Source: Lewinella sp. IMCC34191 (lineage in GTDB: Bacteria; Bacteroidota; Bacteroidia; Chitinophagales; Saprospiraceae). Taken from it: DNA of 64,000 bases. Where the stretch lies: positions 744,001 to 808,000 of the forward strand of contig NZ_QNQZ01000001.1 in assembly GCF_003390935.1 (NCBI RefSeq), written 5' to 3'. Of the stretch, positions 24,816 through 31,906 are shown one piece after another (position 1 is the stretch's first letter; every line of letters begins with the position of its first letter). The notes beneath the pieces were generated by a model. That model ran no database searches. It was not told the DNA's origin and saw only the letters and a list, made by a program, of their open reading frames with translations. The translations under genes were made by a program, and so were the position numbers.

Positions 24816-26009
24816 ATGAAAGCCCCGCAATCTATCCTCTTGCTGTTTCTGCTGGGCGGCTTTTTATTGACCGCACCCGGCTGTAAATCCATCGATACCC
24901 TCGTCGAATCCGGCAACTACGAACAGGCGATCGCCAAGGCGCAACGCAAGCTCACGGGAAAGGATAAAAAGAACCCGAAATTCGTAGCCGCGCTGGAACA
25001 GGCCGTCAACCGCGCCAACGAACGGGACATGGAACGAGCCGATTTCCTCCAGCAGAAGAACGGCACCGACTGGACACGGGTCCACGCCATCTACGATAAC
25101 ATTAAGCGGCGGCAGGATGCCCTGCGCCCCCTGTTGCCCCTTTACGATAAGAACGGCCGCAAGGCAAACTTCCGCTTCGTCCGGGCCGAGGAACTCGTCG
25201 TGGAGGCGGAGGACCGTGCCGCCGAGCAACTTTACGCCGAGGCATCCGACCTGATGCGCGCCGGCCGGCAGGGAGACAAGGCGGCCGCCCGGGAAGCCTA
25301 TCGTACCCTGGAAACCGTGGAGCGCTACCGCCCCGACTACCTCGACAGCCGCAATCTGGCCGCCGAAGCCGAAGTACTGGGCCGGGTGTTCGTGGCCGTC
25401 GACGTGACCAACGAAAGCCAGAGCATTCTGCCCCGCGGGTTCGAACAGGAACTGTTGCGAATACAGACGAGCCAGATGGACGATCGCTGGACGGTTTTCG
25501 ATCTCAGCCCCTCGGATACGAAGGACTACGACTACCGCGCCGACCTGCTCATCCGCAACATCGATGTCAGCCCCGAACGCGTATCCGAGCGCACCTATAC
25601 CGACGAAAGAGAGGTAACCGACGGCGAGGAGTACGTCCTGGACGAAAACGGTAACGTAGCCAAAGACTCGCTGGGCAACGATATCAAACAGCCCCGCCAG
25701 GTGATCATCAAGGCCCAGGTGGTCGAGGTGCTGCAGCAAAAGACGGCGATCGTCTCGGGCAGTATGCGGCTGATCGACCTGCGGCAGGGTAGGGTGGTCG
25801 ACGAGGAAGACCTCACCGCCGAAGCCATCTTCGAAAACTACGCCAGCACCTTCATTGGTGACAAACGGGCCCTCAGCTCCCAGTCACGCAGTCGGATCGG
25901 CAACCGGCCGCGGCAATTCCCCTCCGACGAGGAACTCGTGCTCGACGCGGCGGAGGTACTGAAACCAATACTCCAGCAGCGACTGGTTGACAGTCGCAAG
26001 CTGATATGA
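24816..26009 (+). CDS. Lipoprotein of unknown function with TPR-like N-terminus
   Basis: Not recognised beyond general features. The signal MKAPQSILLLFLLGGFLLTA ends at the lipobox cysteine C23 (APGC). Residues 24-190 are helical and TPR-like (DTLVESGNYEQAIAKAQRKL, then AASDLMRAGRQ-type repeats), suggesting a protein-binding scaffold. The C-terminal 200 residues are mixed alpha/beta with many acidic residues (YTDEREVTDGEEYVLDENGN, then VVDEEDLTAEAIFENYASTF). The box TAGTTTTG lies about 16 nt before the ATG. It is convergent with oligopeptidase B. An envelope role is all that can be inferred. Confidence 0.8.
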   Translation: MKAPQSILLLFLLGGFLLTAPGCKSIDTLVESGNYEQAIAKAQRKLTGKDKKNPKFVAALEQAVNRANERDMERADFLQQKNGTDWTRVHAIYDNIKRRQDALRPLLPLYDKNGRKANFRFVRAEELVVEAEDRAAEQLYAEASDLMRAGRQGDKAAAREAYRTLETVERYRPDYLDSRNLAAEAEVLGRVFVAVDVTNESQSILPRGFEQELLRIQTSQMDDRWTVFDLSPSDTKDYDYRADLLIRNIDVSPERVSERTYTDEREVTDGEEYVLDENGNVAKDSLGNDIKQPRQVIIKAQVVEVLQQKTAIVSGSMRLIDLRQGRVVDEEDLTAEAIFENYASTFIGDKRALSSQSRSRIGNRPRQFPSDEELVLDAAEVLKPILQQRLVDSRKLI

Positions 26010-26081
26010 CCTGACGGACTTAGTCGTCATTTCCCGTTCTTTGCCCTCGCTTCGGATAATCCGGAGGGGGGGCCTTTGGTT

Positions 26082-28118
26082 TTACACCAGCCCCGCGCGG
26101 TCGAGCACCCACGCGTAGTCGCGGGCTACTTCCCGCATCCGTTCGAAGCGACCCGAGGCCCCCCCGTGACCGGCTTCCATATTGGTGTGAAAGAGGATGT
26201 CATTGGCGTCAGTTTTCATTTCCCGCAGCTTGGCCACCCACTTAGCCGGTTCCCAGTACTGGACCTGGCTATCGTGAAAACCGGTCGTCACCAGCATCGA
26301 CGGATAGGCCTGTGCGGTAACCTGATCCACCGGACTGTAGCTCTTGATGTAGTGGTAGTACTCGGCTTCGTTGGGGTTCCCCCATTCGTCGTATTCGCCG
26401 GTAGTCAGCGGAATGCTGTCGTCGAGCATGGTGGTGACCACGTCCACAAAGGGCACCTGGGCCACGATACCCGCCCACAGGTCGGGCTGCATATTGGCGA
26501 TGGCGCCCATCAGCAGGCCACCGGCACTCCCCCCCATGGCGTACAGCCGATCCGCCGAGGTGTACTGCTGGGCCACGAGCCACTTTCCGGCATCGATGAA
26601 GTCCGTGAAGGTGTTTTTCTTTTTCAATAGTTTACCCTCCTCGTACCAGCGCCGGCCCATCTCCTCGCCCCCGCGGATGTGGGCGATGACGAAGATCATA
26701 CCGCGGTCCAGCAAGCTGAGCCGCGTGATGCTGAAGCTTGGATCCAGGCTGTGTCCGTAGCTGCCGTACGCGTAGAGCAGGAGCGGGGCGGAACCATCCA
26801 GTTGGGTCCCCTTGCGGGACACGATGCTGAGGGGTATCTGCGTACCGTCCCGAGCTTCCGCGAAGGCCCGCCGGCTTTCGTAGTTGTCGGCGTCGAAGTC
26901 GCCTAGTACCGGCTGCTGCTTGAGCAGCGTCTGCTCGCGGCTGCGCATACCGTAGTCGAAGGTGCTGGGCGGCGTGGTCATGCTCTGATAGCCGAAACGA
27001 AGAACCTCGCTTTCGATGTCGGGATTCACGCTGGTGTAGGCCATGTAGGCCTCGTCGGCAAAATCGATGTAGTGCTCCTGCCCCTCGAACGGCCGGATGC
27101 GCAGCTTGGTCAGGCCGCGGTCGCGCTCGCTGATGACCAGAAAGTTGCGGAAAACGTCAATGCCCTCGAGCAAGACGTGGTCGCGATTGGGTATGACGGT
27201 CTGCCAGTTCTCCTTGCCCGTAGCGTCCTCGGGCGTCACCATCAGCTGGAAATTCTCCGCGTTCAGGTTCGTCAGCACGTAAAACCGATCGTCGATGTGC
27301 TCGATGGCGTACTCCAGCTTCCGTTCCCGCTCCTGGAAAGTGCGGGTTTCTCCGAGCGGGTCGTCGGCCCGTAGCAGCCGGTACTCGGTACTCACGGTCT
27401 GCGCCGATCCGATGATGATGTATTTTCGGGACTTACTCCGGTAGACGTAGGCGCGGAAGGTTTCGTCGATCTCTTCGAAGACGACCACGTCATCCTGCGG
27501 GGCGGTACCGATTTCGTGCCGCATGATCTTGTAGGGCCGCAGCGCCTCATCCTTCACCGAATAGAAGAGATACTTCCCATCGGCACTCCATACGCTGCCG
27601 CCGGTCGTATTGGGAATCTGATCCGGGAGATTTTGCCCCGTCAGCATATCCTTGATGTGGATGGTATAGATCCGTCGGCTGATCGTATCCTCCCCGTAGC
27701 TCACGTAGCGGTTGTCGTCACTCACGGCCATACCCCCGATGTGGTAATAATCGTACGGCTCGGCCATCTCGTTAACATTAAACATCAGCTGATCTTCGCG
27801 CTCATCCACCGGCCGGCGAAAGTAGCGGGGGTACTGATCGCCCTTCTCGTACTTAGTCAGGTACACATAGCCCCGGTTGGTGTAGGGCACGCTGCTGTCG
27901 TCTTCCTTCACCCGTCCCTTCATCTCCTGGAACAGGTCCTCCTGAAACTGCTTCAGGTGCGCCATCTTCTCCTCGAAGTAGGCATTTTCCGCCTCCAGGT
28001 GGGCGATGACCTCGGGGTTCTCCCGCTCGTTCATCCAGTAATAATCGTCGTTACGCACGTCGCCGTGCAACGACAGTTCCTTCTTAATTTTCCGGGCCTT
28101 TGGTGGGGTCATATTCAT
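26082..28118 (-). CDS. ptrB: Oligopeptidase B, S9A family (protease II)
   Basis: A 678-residue serine peptidase that cuts small peptides after basic residues. An N-terminal beta-propeller (about 70-400) is followed by an alpha/beta hydrolase domain. The catalytic triad is visible and its spacing matches E. coli PtrB: Ser about 530 in YAMGGSAGGLLMGA, Asp about 616 in VTTGFHDSQVQYW, and His about 650 in NMEAGHGGASGRF. The N-terminal KIKKELSLHGDVRNDDYYWM is the family opening. There is no signal peptide, so it is cytosolic. A copy of the dispersed GC-rich motif (28130-28145) lies 11 nt before the start codon. Confidence 0.93.
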   Translation of the reverse strand: MNMTPPKARKIKKELSLHGDVRNDDYYWMNERENPEVIAHLEAENAYFEEKMAHLKQFQEDLFQEMKGRVKEDDSSVPYTNRGYVYLTKYEKGDQYPRYFRRPVDEREDQLMFNVNEMAEPYDYYHIGGMAVSDDNRYVSYGEDTISRRIYTIHIKDMLTGQNLPDQIPNTTGGSVWSADGKYLFYSVKDEALRPYKIMRHEIGTAPQDDVVVFEEIDETFRAYVYRSKSRKYIIIGSAQTVSTEYRLLRADDPLGETRTFQERERKLEYAIEHIDDRFYVLTNLNAENFQLMVTPEDATGKENWQTVIPNRDHVLLEGIDVFRNFLVISERDRGLTKLRIRPFEGQEHYIDFADEAYMAYTSVNPDIESEVLRFGYQSMTTPPSTFDYGMRSREQTLLKQQPVLGDFDADNYESRRAFAEARDGTQIPLSIVSRKGTQLDGSAPLLLYAYGSYGHSLDPSFSITRLSLLDRGMIFVIAHIRGGEEMGRRWYEEGKLLKKKNTFTDFIDAGKWLVAQQYTSADRLYAMGGSAGGLLMGAIANMQPDLWAGIVAQVPFVDVVTTMLDDSIPLTTGEYDEWGNPNEAEYYHYIKSYSPVDQVTAQAYPSMLVTTGFHDSQVQYWEPAKWVAKLREMKTDANDILFHTNMEAGHGGASGRFERMREVARDYAWVLDRAGLV

Positions 28119-28129
28119 AAGTTTTTATT

Positions 28130-28300
28130 GCGGCGGCGCGCAGGTTGAAAGTAACGCCCTAAGCCGAAAGCGGTTGATCCCCTTTCCGAATCACCCCCTC
28201 CCCCCGACGGACTGCAGCGCAGTCCAACCTCCTTTACCCGCGAAGAATTCGCGGGACTCTTCCCCCCCTAAAAAAGCTATCTACCTGCGCCCCGCCGCCC
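28130..28300. repeat. MITE-like intergenic element with inverted GC-rich ends and two hairpins
   Basis: The ends are inverted copies of the dispersed motif: 28130-28145 on the minus strand and 28283-28300 on the plus strand. Inside lie two perfect hairpins, GGACTGC-AGC-GCAGTCC (28209-28225) and CCCGCGAA-GAA-TTCGCGGG (28237-28255), embedded in C-rich tracts. No coding frame is present and no target-site duplication is evident. The right end shares its last base with the stop codon of the UbiA gene. It could be a small mobile or REP-like element; that is inference. Confidence 0.5.
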
Positions 28301-29160
28301 TATCCAAAAACCGCAAAAATCCCGTACTCCAAAAAGAAGAGCACCCAAACCCCCTGATAAAAACGAGCGATCGACGCCTGCTCGTCCAGATCCAATCGGC
28401 TACTCAGCCACTCAAAACCCGCCAGCAGCAACAGCTGACCGATCAAAACCCCGAAATTCTCGATGCGCCAGGCCGCGAAAGCAACCCCCAGGAGGGTAAG
28501 CCGAAACACCCAAGCCCCGACGCGAAATACCCACCTTCGGTCCTTCACCAGAGAGAGCGTCCGAATCCCGTAGGCGGCATCCCCTTCCGTATCCGGGAGG
28601 TCCTTAAACCAGGCGATAACGATGCCGAAGGTGAAAACGGCCGCGGTGAGCAGCCAAACGGTGGTCGGCAGCACCGGGTTCTCGCCGAGCCACCACCGGA
28701 AGTGTAAATAGAGGAGGATATTGACGATCAGTCCCCGAACCACGATGATGCAGAAAGCCGCCCAAAAGTGATAGCGCTTCAGCCGGATCGGGGGAATGCT
28801 GTAAGCCGTCCCGATCAGCAGGCTGGCAATGACCGTAGCCGGCAGGAAGGGCGGATAAATGAAGCAAGTCGCCACCGCCAGGATCAGGCAAAGCCCGACG
28901 ATCAAATAGCCCGTCGTTATCGAATAAGCGCCACTGGCAAGTGGGAGGTAGGGCTTGTTAATACGGTCAATCTCCACATCCGTCAGCTGATTAAGCCCGG
29001 TGATGAAAACGTTGGCACACAGGCAGCTAAACAGCGTCAGGGCGAACATCGTCCAGTCAGACGTATGCAGGTGGCGCGCCGCCATGAGGTAGAGTGCCAG
29101 CAGGGAAAGGGTCGTACCCACCAGGGTATGGGCACGGGCGAAGCGGAGGAAAGTGATCAT
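28300..29160 (-). CDS. UbiA superfamily prenyltransferase, homogentisate prenyltransferase-like
   Basis: A 286-residue inner-membrane enzyme with about nine helices. The first Asp-rich motif, NQLTDVEIDRINKP (57-70), and the second, KDLPDTEGDAAYGIRTL (about 185-200), bind prenyl diphosphate through magnesium. The NQ-xx-D-xxx-D-xx-NKP form is the one seen in homogentisate phytyl/prenyltransferases rather than in MenA or UbiA proper, so an aromatic or quinone-type acceptor is likely. No other quinone or tocopherol genes lie nearby. RidA begins 9 nt upstream on the same strand, suggesting one transcript. Confidence 0.82.
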   Translation of the reverse strand: MITFLRFARAHTLVGTTLSLLALYLMAARHLHTSDWTMFALTLFSCLCANVFITGLNQLTDVEIDRINKPYLPLASGAYSITTGYLIVGLCLILAVATCFIYPPFLPATVIASLLIGTAYSIPPIRLKRYHFWAAFCIIVVRGLIVNILLYLHFRWWLGENPVLPTTVWLLTAAVFTFGIVIAWFKDLPDTEGDAAYGIRTLSLVKDRRWVFRVGAWVFRLTLLGVAFAAWRIENFGVLIGQLLLLAGFEWLSSRLDLDEQASIARFYQGVWVLFFLEYGIFAVFG

Positions 29161-29169
29161 CGCTGCGGC

Positions 29170-29556
29170 TTACTTAACCAGCGCGATGCAGCTGATCTCG
29201 ACGTTGACGTATTTGGGTAGATTGGCCACTTGCACGAGCGCGCGGGCCGGCGCGGTGGCTTCATCGAAGTACTCGGAATAGACGGTATTAATGCGACCGA
29301 AGTTTTCCATATCGCTCACGAAAACTTCGCACTTCAGCACGTCCGCCATGCTACTACCGGACGCCTCCACTACCGCCTTCAGATTATCCATCACGCGCCG
29401 GGTTTCGGTTTCGATATCGGACATGACCAGGTCACCGGTAGCCGGGTCGAGCGCGATCTGACCGCTGACGTACAGCGTTCCGTTGGCCACGGTGGCCTGA
29501 CTGTACGCGCCGACGGGGGCGGGAGCTTGGTCGGTAGAGACAATTCGTTTGGACAT
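29170..29556 (-). CDS. ridA: RidA family enamine/imine deaminase
   Basis: A 128-residue YjgF/RidA protein that hydrolyses reactive 2-aminoacrylate and related imines made by PLP enzymes. Typical pieces are QAPAPVGAYSQATVANGTLY, VSGQIALDPATGDLV and the C-terminal APARALVQVANLP with the substrate-binding arginine. Length and motifs are canonical. It is the first gene before the UbiA prenyltransferase, with a 9-nt gap, and lies behind a strong hairpin (29601-29631) that separates it from rpmF. Confidence 0.95.
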   Translation of the reverse strand: MSKRIVSTDQAPAPVGAYSQATVANGTLYVSGQIALDPATGDLVMSDIETETRRVMDNLKAVVEASGSSMADVLKCEVFVSDMENFGRINTVYSEYFDEATAPARALVQVANLPKYVNVEISCIALVK

Positions 29557-29600
29557 AACGTTGGTTTTGGCCGCAAGATAGCCGGAGTTGATAAAACACG

Positions 29601-29631
29601 AGTAGCCCGCCGGCGGGGCCGGCGGGCTACT
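29601..29631 (-). terminator. Hairpin terminator after rpmF
   Basis: A perfect 14-bp stem, AGTAGCCCGCCGGC (29601-29614) with its complement at 29618-29631, around a GGG loop. On the minus strand it is followed by CGTGTTTTAT, a modest T run. It lies 26 nt after the rpmF stop. Confidence 0.75.
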
Positions 29632-29657
29632 GAGCGAGACAATTACTAACCCGGGGG

Positions 29658-29888
29658 TTAGTCCTCGTCTTCGGTATTTTCCTCGGTATCCTCTACGATT
29701 ACTTCCGGAGCCTTCACGATAATGTTTCCGTTGTAGTAGAGATTGCCTTCACTGTCCTTGTAGGCACGGTGGGGGCGGTGCAACTCACCGGTGGTCTGGC
29801 AGGTAGTGAGCGTCGGGGCGTTAGCCTTATAGTGGGTCCGGCGCTTACGCTTACGTTGCTTCGAGATCCGGGACTTAGGATGTGCCAT
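29658..29888 (-). CDS. rpmF: 50S ribosomal protein L32 with acidic tail
   Basis: A 76-residue large-subunit protein. The start MAHPKSRISKQRKRKRRTHY and the body TTGELHRPHRAYKDSEGNLY are clear L32 sequence. The usual protein is about 57-65 residues; here an acidic extension (VIVEDTEENTEDED) follows. Only the first zinc-type cysteine region (LTTCQTTGE) is present, with a single Cys, so this is a zinc-independent form. The gene follows yceD by 21 nt, the classic yceD-rpmF arrangement. Confidence 0.95.
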   Translation of the reverse strand: MAHPKSRISKQRKRKRRTHYKANAPTLTTCQTTGELHRPHRAYKDSEGNLYYNGNIIVKAPEVIVEDTEENTEDED

Positions 29889-29909
29889 AACGTATATCTA
29901 TTTTAGAGC

Positions 29910-30470
29910 TTAATTCTTATTCAGGTCTTTTAAAACGTCCCAGGGGCTGGAGGTTTCCTCGTCGGTCTGGGATTTTATCGGCGCTTCCTCGGCGTTATCG
30001 TAGGAAGCTTCGATGCGATTGAGCAGGTCTTCGTCGCAGGGGTAGGGTGGTTCGCCGGACTGACATTCGTACGTTCGAATCATCGGTACGGCCAGTACCA
30101 CTGCCTCATAGACAAAGGGAGCCAGGTTAAAATCGTTCGTATCCGGGTGGAGATAAACGATCTCGCCTTCGTCCTGCTGCTCTTCGGCTTCGATGGTGAA
30201 CTTGACGATCAGCTGACTGCGGTCCGCGACCGGAAGGTCAATATCGGCCAGACAGCGGTCGCACTGCGTGGCAACGGTGCCACGGAAGTTCATATCCACC
30301 ACCATTTCCCGGCTTTGTTTATCGACCGTCAGGTGAAGATCGATGTCCGCAACCGCCAACGGCGACTCCGGAAAGCCGGCCAGGAACTCCCGATCCACCC
30401 GGAGATCGTACTCGTAAAAGCCCTTCCCAAGCCCTTTCAGGGGCAGAACAAAAGCGGATGGAGTAGACAT
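29910..30470 (-). CDS. yceD: YceD/DUF177 family protein
   Basis: A 186-residue cytosolic protein of the YceD family, linked to 23S rRNA handling and almost always found upstream of rpmF. The conserved cysteine motif TQCDRCLADI and the C-terminal DEDLLNRIEASYDN plus SSPWDVLKDL are family traits. The ATG at 30470 (MSTPSAFVLPLKGLGKGFYE) matches the family start; an in-frame ATG at 30503 would add 11 residues without homology. It is expressed from the promoter at 30534-30564 together with rpmF. Confidence 0.9.
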   Translation of the reverse strand: MSTPSAFVLPLKGLGKGFYEYDLRVDREFLAGFPESPLAVADIDLHLTVDKQSREMVVDMNFRGTVATQCDRCLADIDLPVADRSQLIVKFTIEAEEQQDEGEIVYLHPDTNDFNLAPFVYEAVVLAVPMIRTYECQSGEPPYPCDEDLLNRIEASYDNAEEAPIKSQTDEETSSPWDVLKDLNKN

Positions 30471-30533
30471 GGGGCAATCGTTTTGAACCGATACGGTACC
30501 CATTGGTACCTCAGGGACGTTTCAAAGTGGGCG

Positions 30534-30564
30534 CAAAGGTAAGTAAAACCCAATTACTTACCAA
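30534..30564 (-). promoter_or_regulatory. Promoter of yceD-rpmF
   Basis: On the minus strand TTG (30564-30562), 20 nt, then TACCTTTG (30541-30534) form a complete Bacteroidota -33/-7 promoter. The leader to the ATG at 30470 would be about 57 nt. Confidence 0.7.
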
Positions 30565-30582
30565 GCCATCCGGGTGGCGAAT

Positions 30583-31896
30583 TTAATGATAGAAAGGAAC
30601 GTAGCTGCGTCGGGGCTCGCCACTGTCCTCTTCTGGATACTGCGCGACCACGAGCAAAGTGTTTACCCCCTTGCGGAGCGGCGGATCGGGTAGATAGGCC
30701 AGCACCCCAAACTGTTCACCAGCCTCATTGGTACGGTACTGCCGCTTTAGGTCGACCGTCATCTTTTCATCGTTGAGGCTGATTTCCAGGTATTCCTGGG
30801 CGCAGGCGAGCGTTCGCTCCCGGTTTAACCGCCGGCGTTCCCCGCGGGGTAGGTCGTCGTCGACTTCGGCCACGCTACAGGTCGATTCCAGAAAGGCTAT
30901 CTCCCGTTCGGGAAGGGGGACCCACACCGTCATGCCCCGCGCATCCGGCTCCCCCTCGGTGCGCCCGATAACGGGCTGGAAATAGATCCCCTCGTAGGTA
31001 CTCTCCGTGGTGAAAGCATCGGGTGCCCGCGTGGGGTCGTCCGCCATGCGGTGATATACGGCGTCGATGAAGAAGCTTATGTTGTCGTTCGCCAACATGG
31101 AGGACGTGCCAATAATGATGATCAGCGCTAATCCGGCGATGTAGTAAAAGCCAAACCCTTTGTTGTCCGCGTAGTAGGAGGTGACGAGATTCGTAGAGGT
31201 CGTAATGTACCGGCGCGCGACGGGATAGGTCAAGCGCGAAATAAACATGGCCGCCGGCCACTGATACTTCCGTACGAAGGCAGTGTCCCGGAAGCGCTCC
31301 AAATGACTGACCATCGTCAGTACCGAGGCAAGGAAGAGGGGAAGAAGCAGACACCCGATAGCCACCCATATCTGCCGCTGTTCCAATCCGTAACCGATGA
31401 GCCACGAGTGAATAAAAATGAATAGTACCGTAACCAATCCGAAGTTCACGAAGACGCCCGCAATTCCGAAGGCGATACCGAAAATACCGCTTCCGAGCCG
31501 GTCGAGGCTCTGAATGAATCCATCGATATCCCCGTATTCCTCCCGCATCCGCTCCTGGTAGTGCCGGCTGAATTTGTTATTGGTCCGGAACCCGCCGGGG
31601 TAGACGGAATTCAGGCCAACCAGCCCGATCCACAGAGCCCGGACGATGAAGTGAAAGATGAATGTAAAGATCAGCCCCAACGCCACCAGCCGCCAGTAGA
31701 TAACCGCGATGTAGCATATGAACAACGTATCTCGGTCGAAATTGAGCAGACAGTAGTACTCGAACTGTTCGATCAAGCCGGGCAGCTGGAGACTGCCCAG
31801 GATGGCCGCCCCGGAAATGATCAGTTCCGGCTGCCAACTTTCCCGCTCCATCTTGCGGAGCCACTTGGGCTTCGTTCTTACGGGTTCCTGTTCCAT
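30583..31896 (-). CDS. Polytopic membrane protein of unknown function
   Basis: Not recognised. A 437-residue protein with about six hydrophobic segments in the first 270 residues, for example LGLIFTFIFHFIVRALWIGL, VFVNFGLVTVLFIFIHSWLI, IGCLLLPLFLASVLTMV and FYYIAGLALIIIIGTSSML. A soluble C-terminal domain of about 165 residues follows, probably extracytoplasmic, ending GVNTLLVVAQYPEEDSGEPR. The gene begins 10 nt after the T9SS type B protein and is surely co-transcribed with it, which suggests a role at the cell surface or in handling that protein; this is inference. Confidence 0.8.
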   Translation of the reverse strand: MEQEPVRTKPKWLRKMERESWQPELIISGAAILGSLQLPGLIEQFEYYCLLNFDRDTLFICYIAVIYWRLVALGLIFTFIFHFIVRALWIGLVGLNSVYPGGFRTNNKFSRHYQERMREEYGDIDGFIQSLDRLGSGIFGIAFGIAGVFVNFGLVTVLFIFIHSWLIGYGLEQRQIWVAIGCLLLPLFLASVLTMVSHLERFRDTAFVRKYQWPAAMFISRLTYPVARRYITTSTNLVTSYYADNKGFGFYYIAGLALIIIIGTSSMLANDNISFFIDAVYHRMADDPTRAPDAFTTESTYEGIYFQPVIGRTEGEPDARGMTVWVPLPEREIAFLESTCSVAEVDDDLPRGERRRLNRERTLACAQEYLEISLNDEKMTVDLKRQYRTNEAGEQFGVLAYLPDPPLRKGVNTLLVVAQYPEEDSGEPRRSYVPFYH

Positions 31897-31906
31897 GGGG
31901 GGATGA

